Assembly (NCBI GenBank): GCA_030068145.1
Contig: JAPJBO010000127.1
Location: forward strand, 186,001-250,000
Origin: Diplonema papillatum
Taxonomy: Eukaryota; Euglenozoa; Diplonemea; Diplonemida; Diplonemidae
Direction: 5' to 3'
Length of the DNA stretch: 64,000 nucleotides
Positions within the stretch are counted from its first letter, which is position 1, and each line of letters starts with the position of its first letter. This document shows positions 41,501 through 51,821 of this stretch, one piece after another. The translations under genes and the position numbers were made by a program. Under the pieces are notes generated by a model, which was given only the letters and a program-made list of their open reading frames with translations, was not told the DNA's origin and ran no database searches.

Positions 41501-42350
41501 TGGACCCGCGGGTTTCCGGCGGCGGCGGCTGCTGGCCGGCGGCGGAGGAGCAGCCGCGCGGCGTGCGGCTGCCGGCGGCCTACCGGAACCCCGGCGCGGA
41601 GTCGGACGAGTCGTGCGCGACGCTCGCCGGGGTGGCCGCGGCGCTCAGCGAGCTGTCCCCTCGGGAAGAGCGGCTGCTGCAGCAGCAGGGCATCACCGAC
41701 GCCAGCCAAATCGTGCACCGAGAAATCGTTGTCCGAGGCGCAGCTGGCGCGCATGGGTATCATATTCTTTTGTTTTCACTTTGTGTACACTCAGTCAAGA
41801 GACAGTCTTCTGCTATACTGCTATACTGCTATACTGCTATACTGCTATACTGTGTGTATACACGGTGACGTGTGTGATTGTCACCGGTGACAAGCACACG
41901 TCACCCTATGACGCCACTTAGAAGAGTGATGCCAGGCGACTTAAAACATACTGTGGTTCATTGCAGTTGTTCATTCAGAATTCCTATCCCGAAAATGAAG
42001 TGTGAAGTAAATATGAGCGAGGAACTATCAACCGACCGGTCCCTCTAAGCCTCAGAACACTGAAAACAGGTCTTCCGCCACCTTGCGCTAGAAGGCTAAT
42101 GCGCGCTGCAGGGAAGCCGTTTGCGAACCAGAGGCAAGACAGCGTCGCGGAGACGGACTATGTCCGGTTGATCGAAAGCATCACATCCGCCATGCAGCAC
42201 CTCGCGAGGCAGAACGCTGAGCTGAAGGAGACGTGCAGCGAGCTGCACGGCAAGTTGAGACACGTCGAGAAGGAGTTCCAAACCGACAGAGCGGAATGGG
42301 GGCGCGAAGTCGCGCATCTGCAGCACAGAATCCGAGAGCTCGAAGGCTGA
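38552..42350 (+). CDS. SAM-domain and coiled-coil protein
   Basis: Exons 38552-39299 and 42070-42350 join in phase 1 to give 342 aa. Residues 1-210 are charged and probably disordered. The junction reconstitutes a plausible sterile alpha motif: SPREERLLQQQGITDASQI, LSEAQLARMG, then from exon 2 LPPPCARRLMRAA, matching the usual L...LGI...G.R..LL.AI ending. Residues about 275-340 form a heptad-rich coiled coil ending at TGA. SAM domains mediate protein or RNA binding, so a scaffold role is inferred. The 2.8-kb intron contains a SINE-like element, a 16-bp array and two partial copies of exon 1. The CAG|GT acceptor at 42069 was chosen because it restores both phase and the SAM ending. Confidence 0.68.
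39448..39620 (+). repeat. SINE-like element with tRNA-like head
   Basis: The head has an A-box-like TGGCAGAGTGAGCGG and a B-box GGGTTCAAACCCC, with possible acceptor pairing ATGGGTG/CGCCCAT. The anticodon arm cannot be drawn with a normal seven-base loop, so it is tRNA-derived rather than a working tRNA. The body (CTTTTCCGGTCGA to TTTGCGGAGTTTCTCAG) matches 14388-14485 on the other strand. Confidence 0.65.
39700..40205 (+). repeat. 16-bp CTTCGCCCGAACTTTG array
   Basis: About 30 imperfect copies alternate CGAACTTTG and CGAACTTAG, with CGCC/ACCC/ACCA variants. It lies in the SAM gene intron. Confidence 0.9.
40265..41935 (+). pseudogene. Two tandem partial copies of SAM gene exon 1 with their flank
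   Basis: Exon 1 codons from about residue 97 to the GGGTATTTC donor are repeated at 40536-40968 and 41286-41751. The first copy is missing 14 codons near its start and a few more later. The second has a one-base change of frame and a short insertion near VH. Before, between and after the copies lies one flank: TTGACTGTGTACACTCAG, (CTATACTG)n, a GGTGACGTGTG...CACACGTCACC hairpin and TTTATAAGATATCGCAGATC. The unit is about 740 bp. Confidence 0.88.
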
Positions 42351-42860
42351 CGACCGAACCCGGAGCGATGCTTGTGCACACCCCAATCCGGACTCCCACT
42401 CCGGATTGCGGGAGTGATTTTGCGGTCGTTTGTGCGGCCGGCCTCACTCCCGCTTTGAGGGTGTGGCACTCGCGCTTTGAGGGAGTGGCCACACCCGCAC
42501 TTTTTCAGTCCCGCATTGACTTAGTGCATGGCTGCTGAACCCCGGGGTGCAGCATCTTCTGAGACTGAATACTGAGCTGAAGGAGACGTGCGGCGAGCCG
42601 CATGGCAAGCTGACGAGGTTTCAAAGCCGACAGAGTGGAAATGGAGGCGAAGTGGCGCACCTGCAGCACGTAGTCCCAGAGCTCGAAGGCTGACGGTTCA
42701 CCCTGGGACGGTGCTAGGAGCAACGTCTTCTGCAAAAGCGACGTGTGGCTGCACGGCAGGTTGGCGAGGTTTGAAAGCTGCCTTAGTGGAGGCGAAGTAA
42801 GGCTGACGATTCACCCTGGGACGATGCTTGTGCATCGCAGCATCGTTCCCGCGGGGGTTG
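42351..42860 (+). pseudogene. Two decayed copies of SAM gene exon 2
   Basis: 42560-42700 repeats AATACTGAGCTGAAGGAGAC, GAGCTCGAAGGCTGA and the following TTCACCCTGGGACG flank with several deletions. 42740-42830 is a shorter copy of the same. The first flank, 42351-42500, has (CACTCCGGATTGCGGGAGTG)-type short inverted words. Confidence 0.75.
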
Positions 42861-43055
42861 AGGGCGAAAGTCCGTTGAGACGCAGGCAATGAAGCCGGTC
42901 GGGCAGACGAAGGAAGAAAGAGGCATCGAACGCGCTCTGAATGTGAGCGGAGAGAGAACCGTGAAGGCTGCGATGCACAATGTCCACAGATTCATCGCAT
43001 TCTAACCCGAACGAAGGTTGAGCGGCATCATGTACCCGGACCATCGTGTTCCCGA

Positions 43056-43527
43056 TTCACAAAAGGGTTTGTCCACTCGTTGCGACAACATGAGAAAAGT
43101 CCATTTTGTGCCAAAGGGTTTGTCCACTCGTTGCGACAACGTGAGAAAAGTCCATTTTGTGCCAAAGGGTTTGTCCACTCGTTGCGACAACGCGAGAAAA
43201 GTCCATTTTGTGCCAAAGGGTTTGTCCACTCGTTGCGACAACGCGAGCAAAGTCCATTTTGTGCCAAAGGGTTTGTCCACTCGTTGCGACAACGCGAGCA
43301 AAGTCCATTTTGTGCCAAAGGGTTTGTCCACTCGTTGCGACAACGCGAGCAAAGTCCATTTTGTGCCAAAGGGTTTGTCCACTCGTTGCGACAACGCGAG
43401 AAAAGTCCATTTTGTGCCAAAGGGTTTGTCCACTCGTTGCGACAACGCGAGAAAAGTCCATTTTGTGCCAAAGGGTTTCTCCACTCGTTGCGACAACGTG
43501 AGAAAAGTCCATTTTGTGCCAAAGGTC
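43056..43527 (+). repeat. 51-bp tandem array, nine copies
   Basis: The unit begins CAAAGGGTTTGTCCACTCG and continues TTGCGACAACGCGAGAAAAG, then TCCATTTTGTGC. Period 51 is a multiple of three, so long open frames appear on both strands. Copies differ mainly at AACGTGAG, AACGCGAGAAA and AACGCGAGCAAA. Confidence 0.95.
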
Positions 43528-43727
43528 ACCCGGTGACTCTCTTGCCGCACTTAAGAAAAAAAGCAGACTCTCGTTTTGGCCACGCCACACGATGGAACGG
43601 GGTACAAAGCCAAACAAGGCATTCGGCCCTCATTGTGTAACCATTGTACCTGCCAGAAAACCACGCCCCGTCGAAACAGAATTTCTTTAACCCTGCCCAG
43701 ACGAAACGTATAACTATGCATAGCTGT

Positions 43728-43738
43728 GACAGAGAAGT

Positions 43739-43770
<32 letters not shown>

Positions 43771-43905
43771 CTCCCTGTTAGTGGGTGAAACCCTTAGCCA
43801 ATTCTGCTTGTCTAGGTTAGGAAGAGCCGACATCGAAGAATCAAAAAGCAACGCCGCTAAGAACGCCTCGCTGCCACAATAAACGCTAGAAGGCGCGTTG
43901 GAAAG
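43728..43905 (-). rRNA. Large-subunit rRNA fragment (domain VI region)
   Basis: On the minus strand: AGGCGTTCTTAGCGGCG, CTTTTTGATTCTTCGATGTC, GGCTCTTCCTAACC, TTTCACCCACTAACAGGGAG, GTGAGCTGGGTTTAGACCG and TCGTGAGACAGG, colinear with LSU rRNA near the sarcin-ricin to 3' region. Confidence 0.9.
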
Positions 43906-45011
43906 GACCAATGTTTGCCGCTGTTAATAGATGTACTGCGTAACCGTCCCGAGGATCCCCCAGACTCCCCGTAGTGGAGTCTTGAAGCTCTTGAGTTTTG
44001 ACCCACAGTTTTCCCCAGAAAGCATCTTGCACCCTGGGCAACCTCCGTCCCCCCTCCGCCCGCAAGGAGGTTATAATTCTGTTGTTGTGTGTGCAATCTT
44101 CTTTCGTAGAGCCTTGCGTAAAACGTTTGTAGAAACAAAAGCCAACCCGTGCAAAACCTCCGAGGGGGAAAAAGGGCAAACGTGGGGTGATCCACCCATT
44201 CTTTAGCAGAAATTCTTCACAGATTCAGACACAACCTTTCACCACTTGTTGCGTTAGTGGGGAGTCATTCGCATGTAAATGAGTATGAGCCGGTCCACCC
44301 CTCCCCCATCGAAATGCATTCTTCTGTCTATCACAGTCTACCACAGTCTACCACAGTCTATCACAGTCTATCACAGTCTATCACAGTCTATCACAGTCTA
44401 TTACAGGCCATCAGGATGGGGTGGACCGGCTCAGAGTACCACACTAACTCGTTGCAACTTTTCGCAGCTTTGCAGAGCTGTGGTGATTGTAAAAGAGCGT
44501 GGGTAGCGCAAACTATCGAACTGACGGAGACTACCGCCAAGAACAATTTTCTGGTTGTATAAGCACCTGCTTTGTAGGAAATACTTGAGGAGGCTGCCAG
44601 CTGCAAAGGCAAATGTGCTGAAGCCCACACGAAACACAGGTGAATCTGTGAGGATTGTGAAAAGTTGTGAAGATTTCTGCTAAAGAGTAGGCGGATCACC
44701 CCACTTTTTTAGTGCTTCGTTTTGGTTGCGCGAGCGGTTTGCCGACCCTCCACCCCACTCCTCCCGCTTGTTGTCTTCTCACCCTGTTTCTTATTCAGGT
44801 TAGGAATTCTGATCAACCACCGCAAATCGCTGCCTGGCGTCGTCTTCTGCCTGTTTAGCCTTTCACAGTGCGTTTTGCAGGGGGCAACCCGCGAGATTGC
44901 AAACCAAAAATGAGGGCTCGAGAAAGTAAGAACGTGTATCCCCAAGGAAGGGGGTAATTGCATGTCGGGGCTGTTCTATGCTCACTATCTTCACCTTCTC
45001 ACCGGCCGTAT
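43906..45011. other. Gene-free repeats including a 10-bp array and an R1 5' half
   Basis: 44328-44405 is (TATCACAGTC)n, about eight copies. About 44485-44545 (GAGCGTGGGTAGCGCAAAC, ACTGACGGAGACTACCGCC) is a family also at 45670-45760, 46170-46225, 46665-46735, 61275-61345 and 61565-61600. 44550-44650 is the 5' half of R1. Confidence 0.7.
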
Positions 45012-45465
45012 CTAGCCGGGTTGTACACACCGCCCACGCTTTGCTGAACGGAAGACCGAGTGGATGTTAGGCAGATGTTAGGCAAGCTGGAAACAATTTG
45101 CGCCCGTACCAGCTGGAACGATGCCGTACCTGACTATCCGCACGACGTATCCTTTGTTCAGTGGGAGTTGAGATTCTGTCAAGATGCTAGCCGCCGCCAT
45201 AGGGCGGGCTACTGCCAAAAGGAGGAGAGCCCGCGAAACAACGTGTCAACACACGCCTGCCAGGCGGTCTCGTCCGCCAGTCAGAACGCCCCCGGCTGCG
45301 CCACCATCGGTGCAACAATCATCTTCGACTGTCGCTCCGCGCCCACGACGCAACGACTTACGCCCGCCGTAGTAGTACGGGACAGTAGTGGGGCGACCGG
45401 ATACTCCCCGGAGCGATGGTCCCTGTACTCTAACTCGTCTCTCTCTCTCAAATCCTGTCGACGCT
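45012..45465 (+). repeat. Roughly 450-bp repeat with exact SSU 3' motif, copy 2
   Basis: It starts GGGTTGTACACACCGCCC, the universal SSU rRNA 3' sequence, then continues with non-rRNA sequence shared with 18706-19120. It is interrupted relative to copy 1 by a short duplication (GATGTTAGGCA) and an insertion (CCTGCCAGGCGGTCTCGTCC). Confidence 0.75.
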
Positions 45466-46010
45466 TGGAACAGTAAGACGCGTGGCGTCTACGTTGGCCG
45501 TACCTTCCTGACCTGCCATTGGCATGCCATTTTTTGGCTGCCGAAATGCGATCTATCGATGTGTGAGAAAAGCCAGGGAACCGGGAACTTCCTGACGAGC
45601 ACGCAACCCGGTGAACATAGCCAAGAGTCGGAGATTAGCGTCAAAACACCCTGGCTGTGTGAAAGAGTACGTACAGTAGTGAGCAGAGAAGAGTACGAGC
45701 GGAGGTGGCGCAAACTATCGAACCGACGGAGACCACCGCCAAGAAGAACTTTCTTGCCTGCTTCCTCACCACCAACCCCTCCCAAAAAACAACCTCTGAC
45801 AGTGAAATAAAAAGAAGAAGCCATGCATGCCCCCCCCCCCCAAACCCACCCTGTACGTATTAGCTTTAAAATAACCCAATCGACGAAGGTCATCCGGTGA
45901 CTCTAAAATCCCGGATTCTCAAGCGAACTATAACTCTAAAAAACTAACCGCTGACAGTGATGTAAAAAAAACAACCACCCATCCCCTCCTCCCCATTTTC
46001 CGGCAAGAAG
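45466..46010. other. No gene recognised
   Basis: About 45670-45760 is a GACGGAGACCACCGCC family member. About 45590-45640 (CGAGCACGCAACCCGGTGAA) matches 60113-60170. About 45880-45945 is the CCCGGATTCTCAAGCG family. The last 60 bp are a near copy of the sequence just before the DUF1349 start codon. Confidence 0.5.
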
Positions 46011-47142
46011 ATGCTGCGGAAAATGCGCAAGCGGAGCTCGAAGCTGAGCGTGCAGCTCGGCCTGCTCGTCATGGTGCACGCCGCGCTGGTTCTCTGCTGG
46101 CGGGAGCTGGCGGCCGACGCGCCAGCAGCGCGCCGTGCCCGGAAAGCGGGCGCCGAAGTCGCGCAGATGCACGGTAGCGCAAACTATCGAACTGACGGAG
46201 ACCACCGCCAAGAACAATTTTCTTGTTGTACAAGCACCTGCTTTGTAGGAAATACTTGCGGAGGCTGCCAGCTGGAAAAGATCAAAGGAGGCACATGTGC
46301 TGAAGCCCACACGAAACACAGGTGAATCTGGGTTCAGTGGCGGGCGCAAGCGTCATCAACAAAAAAGACCCACTTTGTAGTTGCATTGTTTCTCCCCCCT
46401 CTAGCCTTCTTCGAAGTAGGCACAAGGCAGCCCCTCGAGTATTTCCTTTCCTGATCATTAACAACGTGCCCCTCCCTAAATACAACCTTTGGCAGTGATG
46501 TGAAAAAGCAACCACCGGGCGCCGGGCGCGCACCACCAGACCCGCCGCCGCCGGGACCACGAGGCGGCACCCACGCGCGAACACAGGCGCGTGGCGACCA
46601 CCCTTCTGGGCTAGCCAAAGTGAGTAAAAGAGTGAAAGAGTATACAGGAGTGAGTAGAACCAGTGTAAAAGAGCGTGGGTAGCGCAAACTATCGAACTGA
46701 CGGAGACTACCGCCAAGAACAACAATTTTCTGGTTGTATAAGCACCTGCTTTGTAGGAAATACTTGAGGAGGCTGCCAGCTGCAAAAGATCAAAGGAGGC
46801 AAATGTGCTGAAAGGTGAATCTGGGTTCAGTGGCGGGCGCAAGTGAAGAAGCAAAAACCGAGCCAGCGAGCTTTTTGTGTGTGGGTTTTACTATTCAAAC
46901 AAAAAGGGTTTTGCTCTCTCTTATATTTTCCGCTAAAAATGCACCCTACTCGACAAAATCGTTATGTCTTCCTTCTTGGTTTAGCAATGCTTCTGGTGTT
47001 TCCTTCTTCGACTGGATTACATGGTTTGAACATCTAGTGCGGAAATAAAACGATCAACAAAAAAGACCCACTTTGAAGTTGCATTATTTCTCCCCCTTCT
47101 AGCCTCCTTCGAAGTAGGCACAAGGCAGCCCCTCGAGTATTT
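46011..47142 (+). pseudogene. Two partial upstream copies of DUF1349 exon 1 with R1 elements
   Basis: 46011-46174 repeats the start of the gene (MLRKMRKRSSKLSVQLGLLV and the anchor) and stops matching at QMHG. 46512-46605 repeats a later piece (PGAHHQTRRRRDHEAASK region). R1 copies lie at 46225-46447, 46733-46850 and, as a 3' half, 47052-47142. The segment after the R1 end (TTTCCTGATCATTARCAACG to GTGATGTGAAAAA) is shared before 46512 and before the real start codon. The unit is therefore R1 plus leader plus exon start. Confidence 0.85.
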
Positions 47143-47241
47143 CCTTTCCTGATCATTAGCAACGTGCCCCTCCCTAAATACAACCTTTGGCAGTGATGTG
47201 AAAAAACAACCACCACCCCTCCCCTCCCCATCCCCAAGAAG

Positions 47242-50200
47242 ATGTTGCGGAAAATGCACAAGCGGAGCTCGAAGCTGAGTGTGCAGCTCGGCCTGCTCGT
47301 CATGGTGCACGCCGCGCTGGTCCTCTGCTGGCGGGAGCTGGCGGCCGACGCGCAGCAGCGTGCCGACCGGGCCCGTAAGGCGGGCGCCGGCGCCGAAGTC
47401 GCGCACATGCACGCATCCCGCCCCTGGGCGCCGGGCGCGCACCACCAGACCCGCCGCCGCCGGGACCACGAGGCGGCATCCAAGCGCGAACACAGGCGCG
47501 CAGCGACCGCCGAACGGCAGCACACCCCCCCCGTGGCCCACGTTTCCGAACCCGTTCAACTCCCCCTGTGGGTCACCGAACAGTGCGTCACCCCCACGAA
47601 TTCGACGCCGCCGCTGTTGGAAGCCCTCGCTACGATCACGGCGCAGTCGAACGACCAAGTTCCGGCCGGTGTTCCCCACCCCGCGTCTCCGCGGTTTCTC
47701 GTCCCGAACCCGAAGCCGTCTGGTTGGACACCTACAGACCCCTTCACGTTCCACTGCCCAGCGCTGCACTGGTTCAACACGCCGACTTCCCTGGCGCTCC
47801 GGCGTGAAATCAACGCATTCTCCCTCTCGATCCCGCCGGCGACTGACTTCTGGCAGGACGGCCCGTTGCATTCGCGAGACAACGCACCGTTTCTCCACGT
47901 AGAAGCGCAGCAGCTACCCACTGAGCGGATCGTCGTGTCCGGGAGGTACGCTGTGGATGTGCAAGACGGGACTGCGAAGGCTGGGGTCATGGTGCGCAGG
48001 GGCGCGACGTCGTGGGCATATATCGGGTTTCGGGTCGAAAAGCGGGGAGGCGCCGACGCACGCCCGGTACGGCTAGAGAGCGTCGTGACCAACTACGGCC
48101 GCAGCGACCTCGCCGTGCACGAGGCGTTGTCGGAGGCCGGCGCGCAGGGTGCGTCGCTGAGGCTGGTCGCGGAGGGGAACCGGATCGCGTTCCAGATCAA
48201 CGCGTTCGTCGACGAGCCCGCGCTGCAGTGGCGGACCCTCCGCGAGGCGTCTCTGACAGACCCCGGGGAAGACGGCGACCTGGGCATCCTTTCCGTCGGC
48301 ATCTTCGCCGCTGCCCCCGACGCGGAAGGTACCGCATTTCTTGTCGTGTATCCATACATCCTACTTCTAGTTTTGGTTTGACGCTTGTCGTGCCTCCATA
48401 CATCCTACTTCTCGACTTGGATTGAACACTTGTCGTGTTTCCATACATCCTACTTCTAGTCTTGGATTGACTATGGTTTCTTGTCATAAAAGTCGCCGGT
48501 CTTAGAATATACGTGGTAGCCGACAATTAGTCTAATAAAATACTGTGCTACAGAAATTCTCTCTCCCTCACTTAACTGCCCACGCTATTTATTGGTTACC
48601 CGCCATCCCGCCCCCTTGCTTTCCGTGGTTTGGCACTGAATCTGGCACGCTGAATCTGGCACTGAATCTGGCACTGAATCTGGCTCTGAATCTAGCACTG
48701 AATCTGGCACTGAATCTGGCACTGAATCTGGCACTGAATCTGGCACTGAATCTGGCACTGAATCTGGCTCTGAATCTAGCACTGAATCTGGCACTGAATC
48801 TGGCTCTGAATCTAGCACTGAATCTGGCTCTGAATCTAGCACTGAATCTGGCACTGAATCTGGCTCTGAATCTAGCACTGAATCTGGCACTGAATCTGGC
48901 ACTGAATCTGGCACTGAATCTGGCACTGAACCTGGCACTGAACCTGGCACTGAACCTGGCACTGAACCTGGCACTGAATCTGGCACTGAATCTGGCACTG
49001 AATCTGGCACTGAATCTGGCACTGAATCTGGCACTGAACCTGGCACTGAATCTGGCACTGAACCTGGCACTGAACCTGGCACTGAACCTGGCACTGAATC
49101 TGGCACTGAATCTGGCACTGAATCTGGCACTGAATCTGGCACTGAACCTGGCACTGAACCTGGCACTGAATCTGGCACTGAATCTGGCACTGAATCTGGC
49201 ACTGAATCTGGCACTGAATCTGGCACTGAATCTGGCACTGAATCTGGCACTGAATCTGGCACTGAATCTGGCACTGAATCTGGCACTGAATCTGGCACTG
49301 AACCTGGCACTGAACCTGGCACTGAACCTGGCACTGAACCTGGCACTGAACCTGGCACTGAATCTGGCACTGAATCTGGCACTGAATCTGGCACTGAATC
49401 TGGCACTGAACCTGGCACTGAACCTGGCACTGAATCTGGCACTGAATCTGGCACTGAATCTGGCACTGAATCTGGCACTGAATCTGGCACTGAACCTGGC
49501 ACTGAACCTGGCACTGAATCTGGCACTGAATCTGGCACTGAATCTGGCACTGAATCTGGCACTGAACCTGGCACTGAACCTGGCACTGAATCTGGCACTG
49601 AATCTGGCACTGAATCTGGCACTGAATCTGGCACTGAACCTGGCACTGAACCTGGCACTGAATCTGGCACTGAATCTGGCACTGAATCTGGCACTGAATC
49701 TGGCACTGAATCTGGCACTGAACCTGGCACTGAACCTGGCACTGAATCTGGCACTGAATCTGGCACTGAATCTGGCACTGAATCTGGCACTGAACCTGGC
49801 ACTGAACCTGGCACTGAACCTGGCACTGAATCTGGCACTGAATCTGGCACTGAATCTGGCACTGAATCTGGCACTGAACCTGGCACTGAACCTGGCACTG
49901 AACCTGGCACTGAATCTGGCACTGAATCTGGCACTGAATCTGGCACTGAATCTGGCACTGAACCTGGCACTGAACCTGGCACTGAATCTGGCACTGAATC
50001 TGGCACTGAATCTGGCACTGAATCTGGCACTGAATCTGGCACTGAATCTGGCACTGAATCTGGCACTGAATCTGGCACTGAATCTGGCACTGAATCTGGC
50101 ACTGAACCTGGCACTGAACCTGGCACTGAATCTGGCACTGAATCTGGCACTGAATCTGGCACTGAATCTGGCACTGAACCTGGCACTGAACCTGGCACTG

Positions 50201-51319
50201 AACCTGGCACTGAATCTGGCACTGAATCTGGCACTGAATCTGGCACTGAATCTGGCACTGAACCTGGCACTGAACCTGGCACTGAATCTGGCACTGAATC
50301 TGGCACTGAATCTGGCACTGAACCTGGCACTGAACCTGGCACTGAATCTGGCACTGAACCTGGCACTGAACCTGGCACTGAATCTGGCACTGAATCTGGC
50401 ACTGAACCTGGCACTGAACCTGGCACTGAATCTGGCACTGAATCTGGCACTGAACCTGGCACTGAACCTGGCACTGAATCTGGCACTGAATCTGGCACTG
50501 AACCTGGCACTGAACCTGGCACTGAATCTGGCACTGAATCTGGCACTGAATCTGGCACTGAATCTGGCACTGAATCTGGCACTGAACCTGGCACTGAACC
50601 TGGCACTGAACCTGGCACTGAATCTGGCACTGAACCTGGCACTGAATCTGGCACTGAATCTGGCACTGAATCTGGCACTGAACCTGGCACTGAACCTGGC
50701 ACTGAACCTGGCACTGAACCTGGCACTGAACCTGGCACTGAACCTGGCACTGAACCTGGCACTGAATCTGGCACTGAACCTGGCACTGAACCTGGCACTG
50801 AATCTGGCACTGAACCTGGCACTGAACCTGGCACTGAACCTGGCACTGAATCTGGCACTGAATCTGGCACTGAATCTGGCACTGAATCTGGCACTGAATC
50901 TGGCACTGAATCTGGCACTGAATCTGGCACTGAATCTGGCACTGAACCTGGCACTGAATCTGGCACTGAATCTGGCACTGAACCTGGCACTGAACCTGGC
51001 ACTGAACCTGGCACTGAACCTGGCACTGAATCTGGCACTGAATCTGGCACTGAACCTGGCACTGAATCTGGCACTGAACCTGGCACTGAACCTGGCACTG
51101 AATCTGGCACTGAATCTGGCACTGAACCTGGCACTGAATCTGGCACTGAATCTGGCGCTAAGAATCTTTAGTTGGCGGCGTACTACACCGAACCTGCTTT
51201 TTTTTTCGACGACCCCCCCAGGAAGTTCCGGGAAACTTGCTCTAGAACGGTGCCGGTGGAAAAAGCGGCCGGAAAACAAACAGTCGGGAACCACAAAGGA
51301 CCCACAACGGGATCCATAA
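47242..51319 (+). CDS. Membrane-anchored DUF1349 (concanavalin-like) protein
   Basis: Exons 47242-48328 and 51222-51319 join in phase 1 to give 394 aa. Residues about 12-28 are a single hydrophobic anchor after a basic start (KMHKRSSK), so a type II membrane or secreted topology is likely. After a Pro/Arg linker, residues about 185-385 fit DUF1349: ATDFWQDG, GRYAVDVQDGTAKAGVMVRR, TSWAYIGFRVEKRGG, LESVVTNYGRSDLAV, RLVAEGNRIAFQINAF, and LSVGIFAAAPDAEG completed by exon 2 (GSSGKLALERCRW). DUF1349 is a beta-sandwich related to lectin and glycosidase accessory domains, so carbohydrate binding is an inference. The intron is 2.9 kb, mostly a 12-bp minisatellite. Confidence 0.78.
48480..48630 (+). 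repeat. CTTAGAA/CCATCCCGCCCCC family member
   Basis: GTCGCCGGTCTTAGAATATA, ATACTGTGCTACAG, CTCTCTCCCTCACTTAACTG and CCATCCCGCCCCCTTGCTTT parallel 5407-5545 and the flank of the SAM exon copies. Just before it, 48340-48470 has three copies of CATACATCCTACTTCTAG. Confidence 0.7.
48634..51165 (+). repeat. 12-bp minisatellite, about 210 copies, two-letter higher-order pattern
   Basis: The unit is ACTGAATCTGGC (T type) or ACTGAACCTGGC (C type), with a few CTCTGAATCTAGC variants near the start. C-type units come mostly in pairs or triplets separated by four or five T-type units, so a roughly 72-bp higher-order period (TTTTCC) is visible over much of it. The 12-bp length is a multiple of three and has no stop in several frames on both strands. 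Confidence 0.98.
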
Positions 51320-51821
51320 AGGGACCCACTTTCGCCAATAAAAGGGGGGTCATCAGAAACCCAAAACTGAACACCCACCACCGATACTACTCGGCGGCAG
51401 AAGTCCGTCCTCCTTTCACTTCGGGCGAAGATCTTGATCCAATGTGTACACTCTGTTGCTTTCCGCAAAATGCTTTTTTTGCTACGAAACGCCACCAACT
51501 TCTCGCAGCGGAAGTGCACGTCGGCTACTTCAGCATTGCCCACGACAAAATCGGTGTTTGAAACGCTGCTGGGCGCTCATACACACGAACTTTGTTGAAC
51601 CAATTGTCTCATTAGACGCCGGCCCGATTATATGTCCCGGTGGTTCGGACGCCTGGTCATCTGGATAGCAATTGGGTTGAAAACCCACGACTCATGGTCA
51701 CACCACCGTGGGGATTCGATTCTCTGCCCGAAGCTACGCAGTTCGAAAAGTACAGAGCAGCGGCCTGGCTGTTGCCCCGCACCATTTGACCATGGTCTCA
51801 ACGCCGGGCCGTACAAGACGA
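51320..51821. other. No gene recognised
   Basis: A frame after CGGCGGCAG at about 51404 stays open to 51561 but shows no domain. A CACACCACCGTGGGGATTCG stretch near 51700 has a faint B-box look. Nothing else was recognised. Confidence 0.4.

Noticed and set aside
43018-43640. Six long open frames in the 51-bp array as protein genes
   Set aside because: Frames are open on both strands because the unit is 51 bp without stops. There is no start context, splice support or domain.
48545-51543. Very long open frames (853-984 aa) on both strands
   Set aside because: They are by-products of the stop-free 12-bp minisatellite. The real exon ends at 48328 and resumes at 51222 in matching phase.
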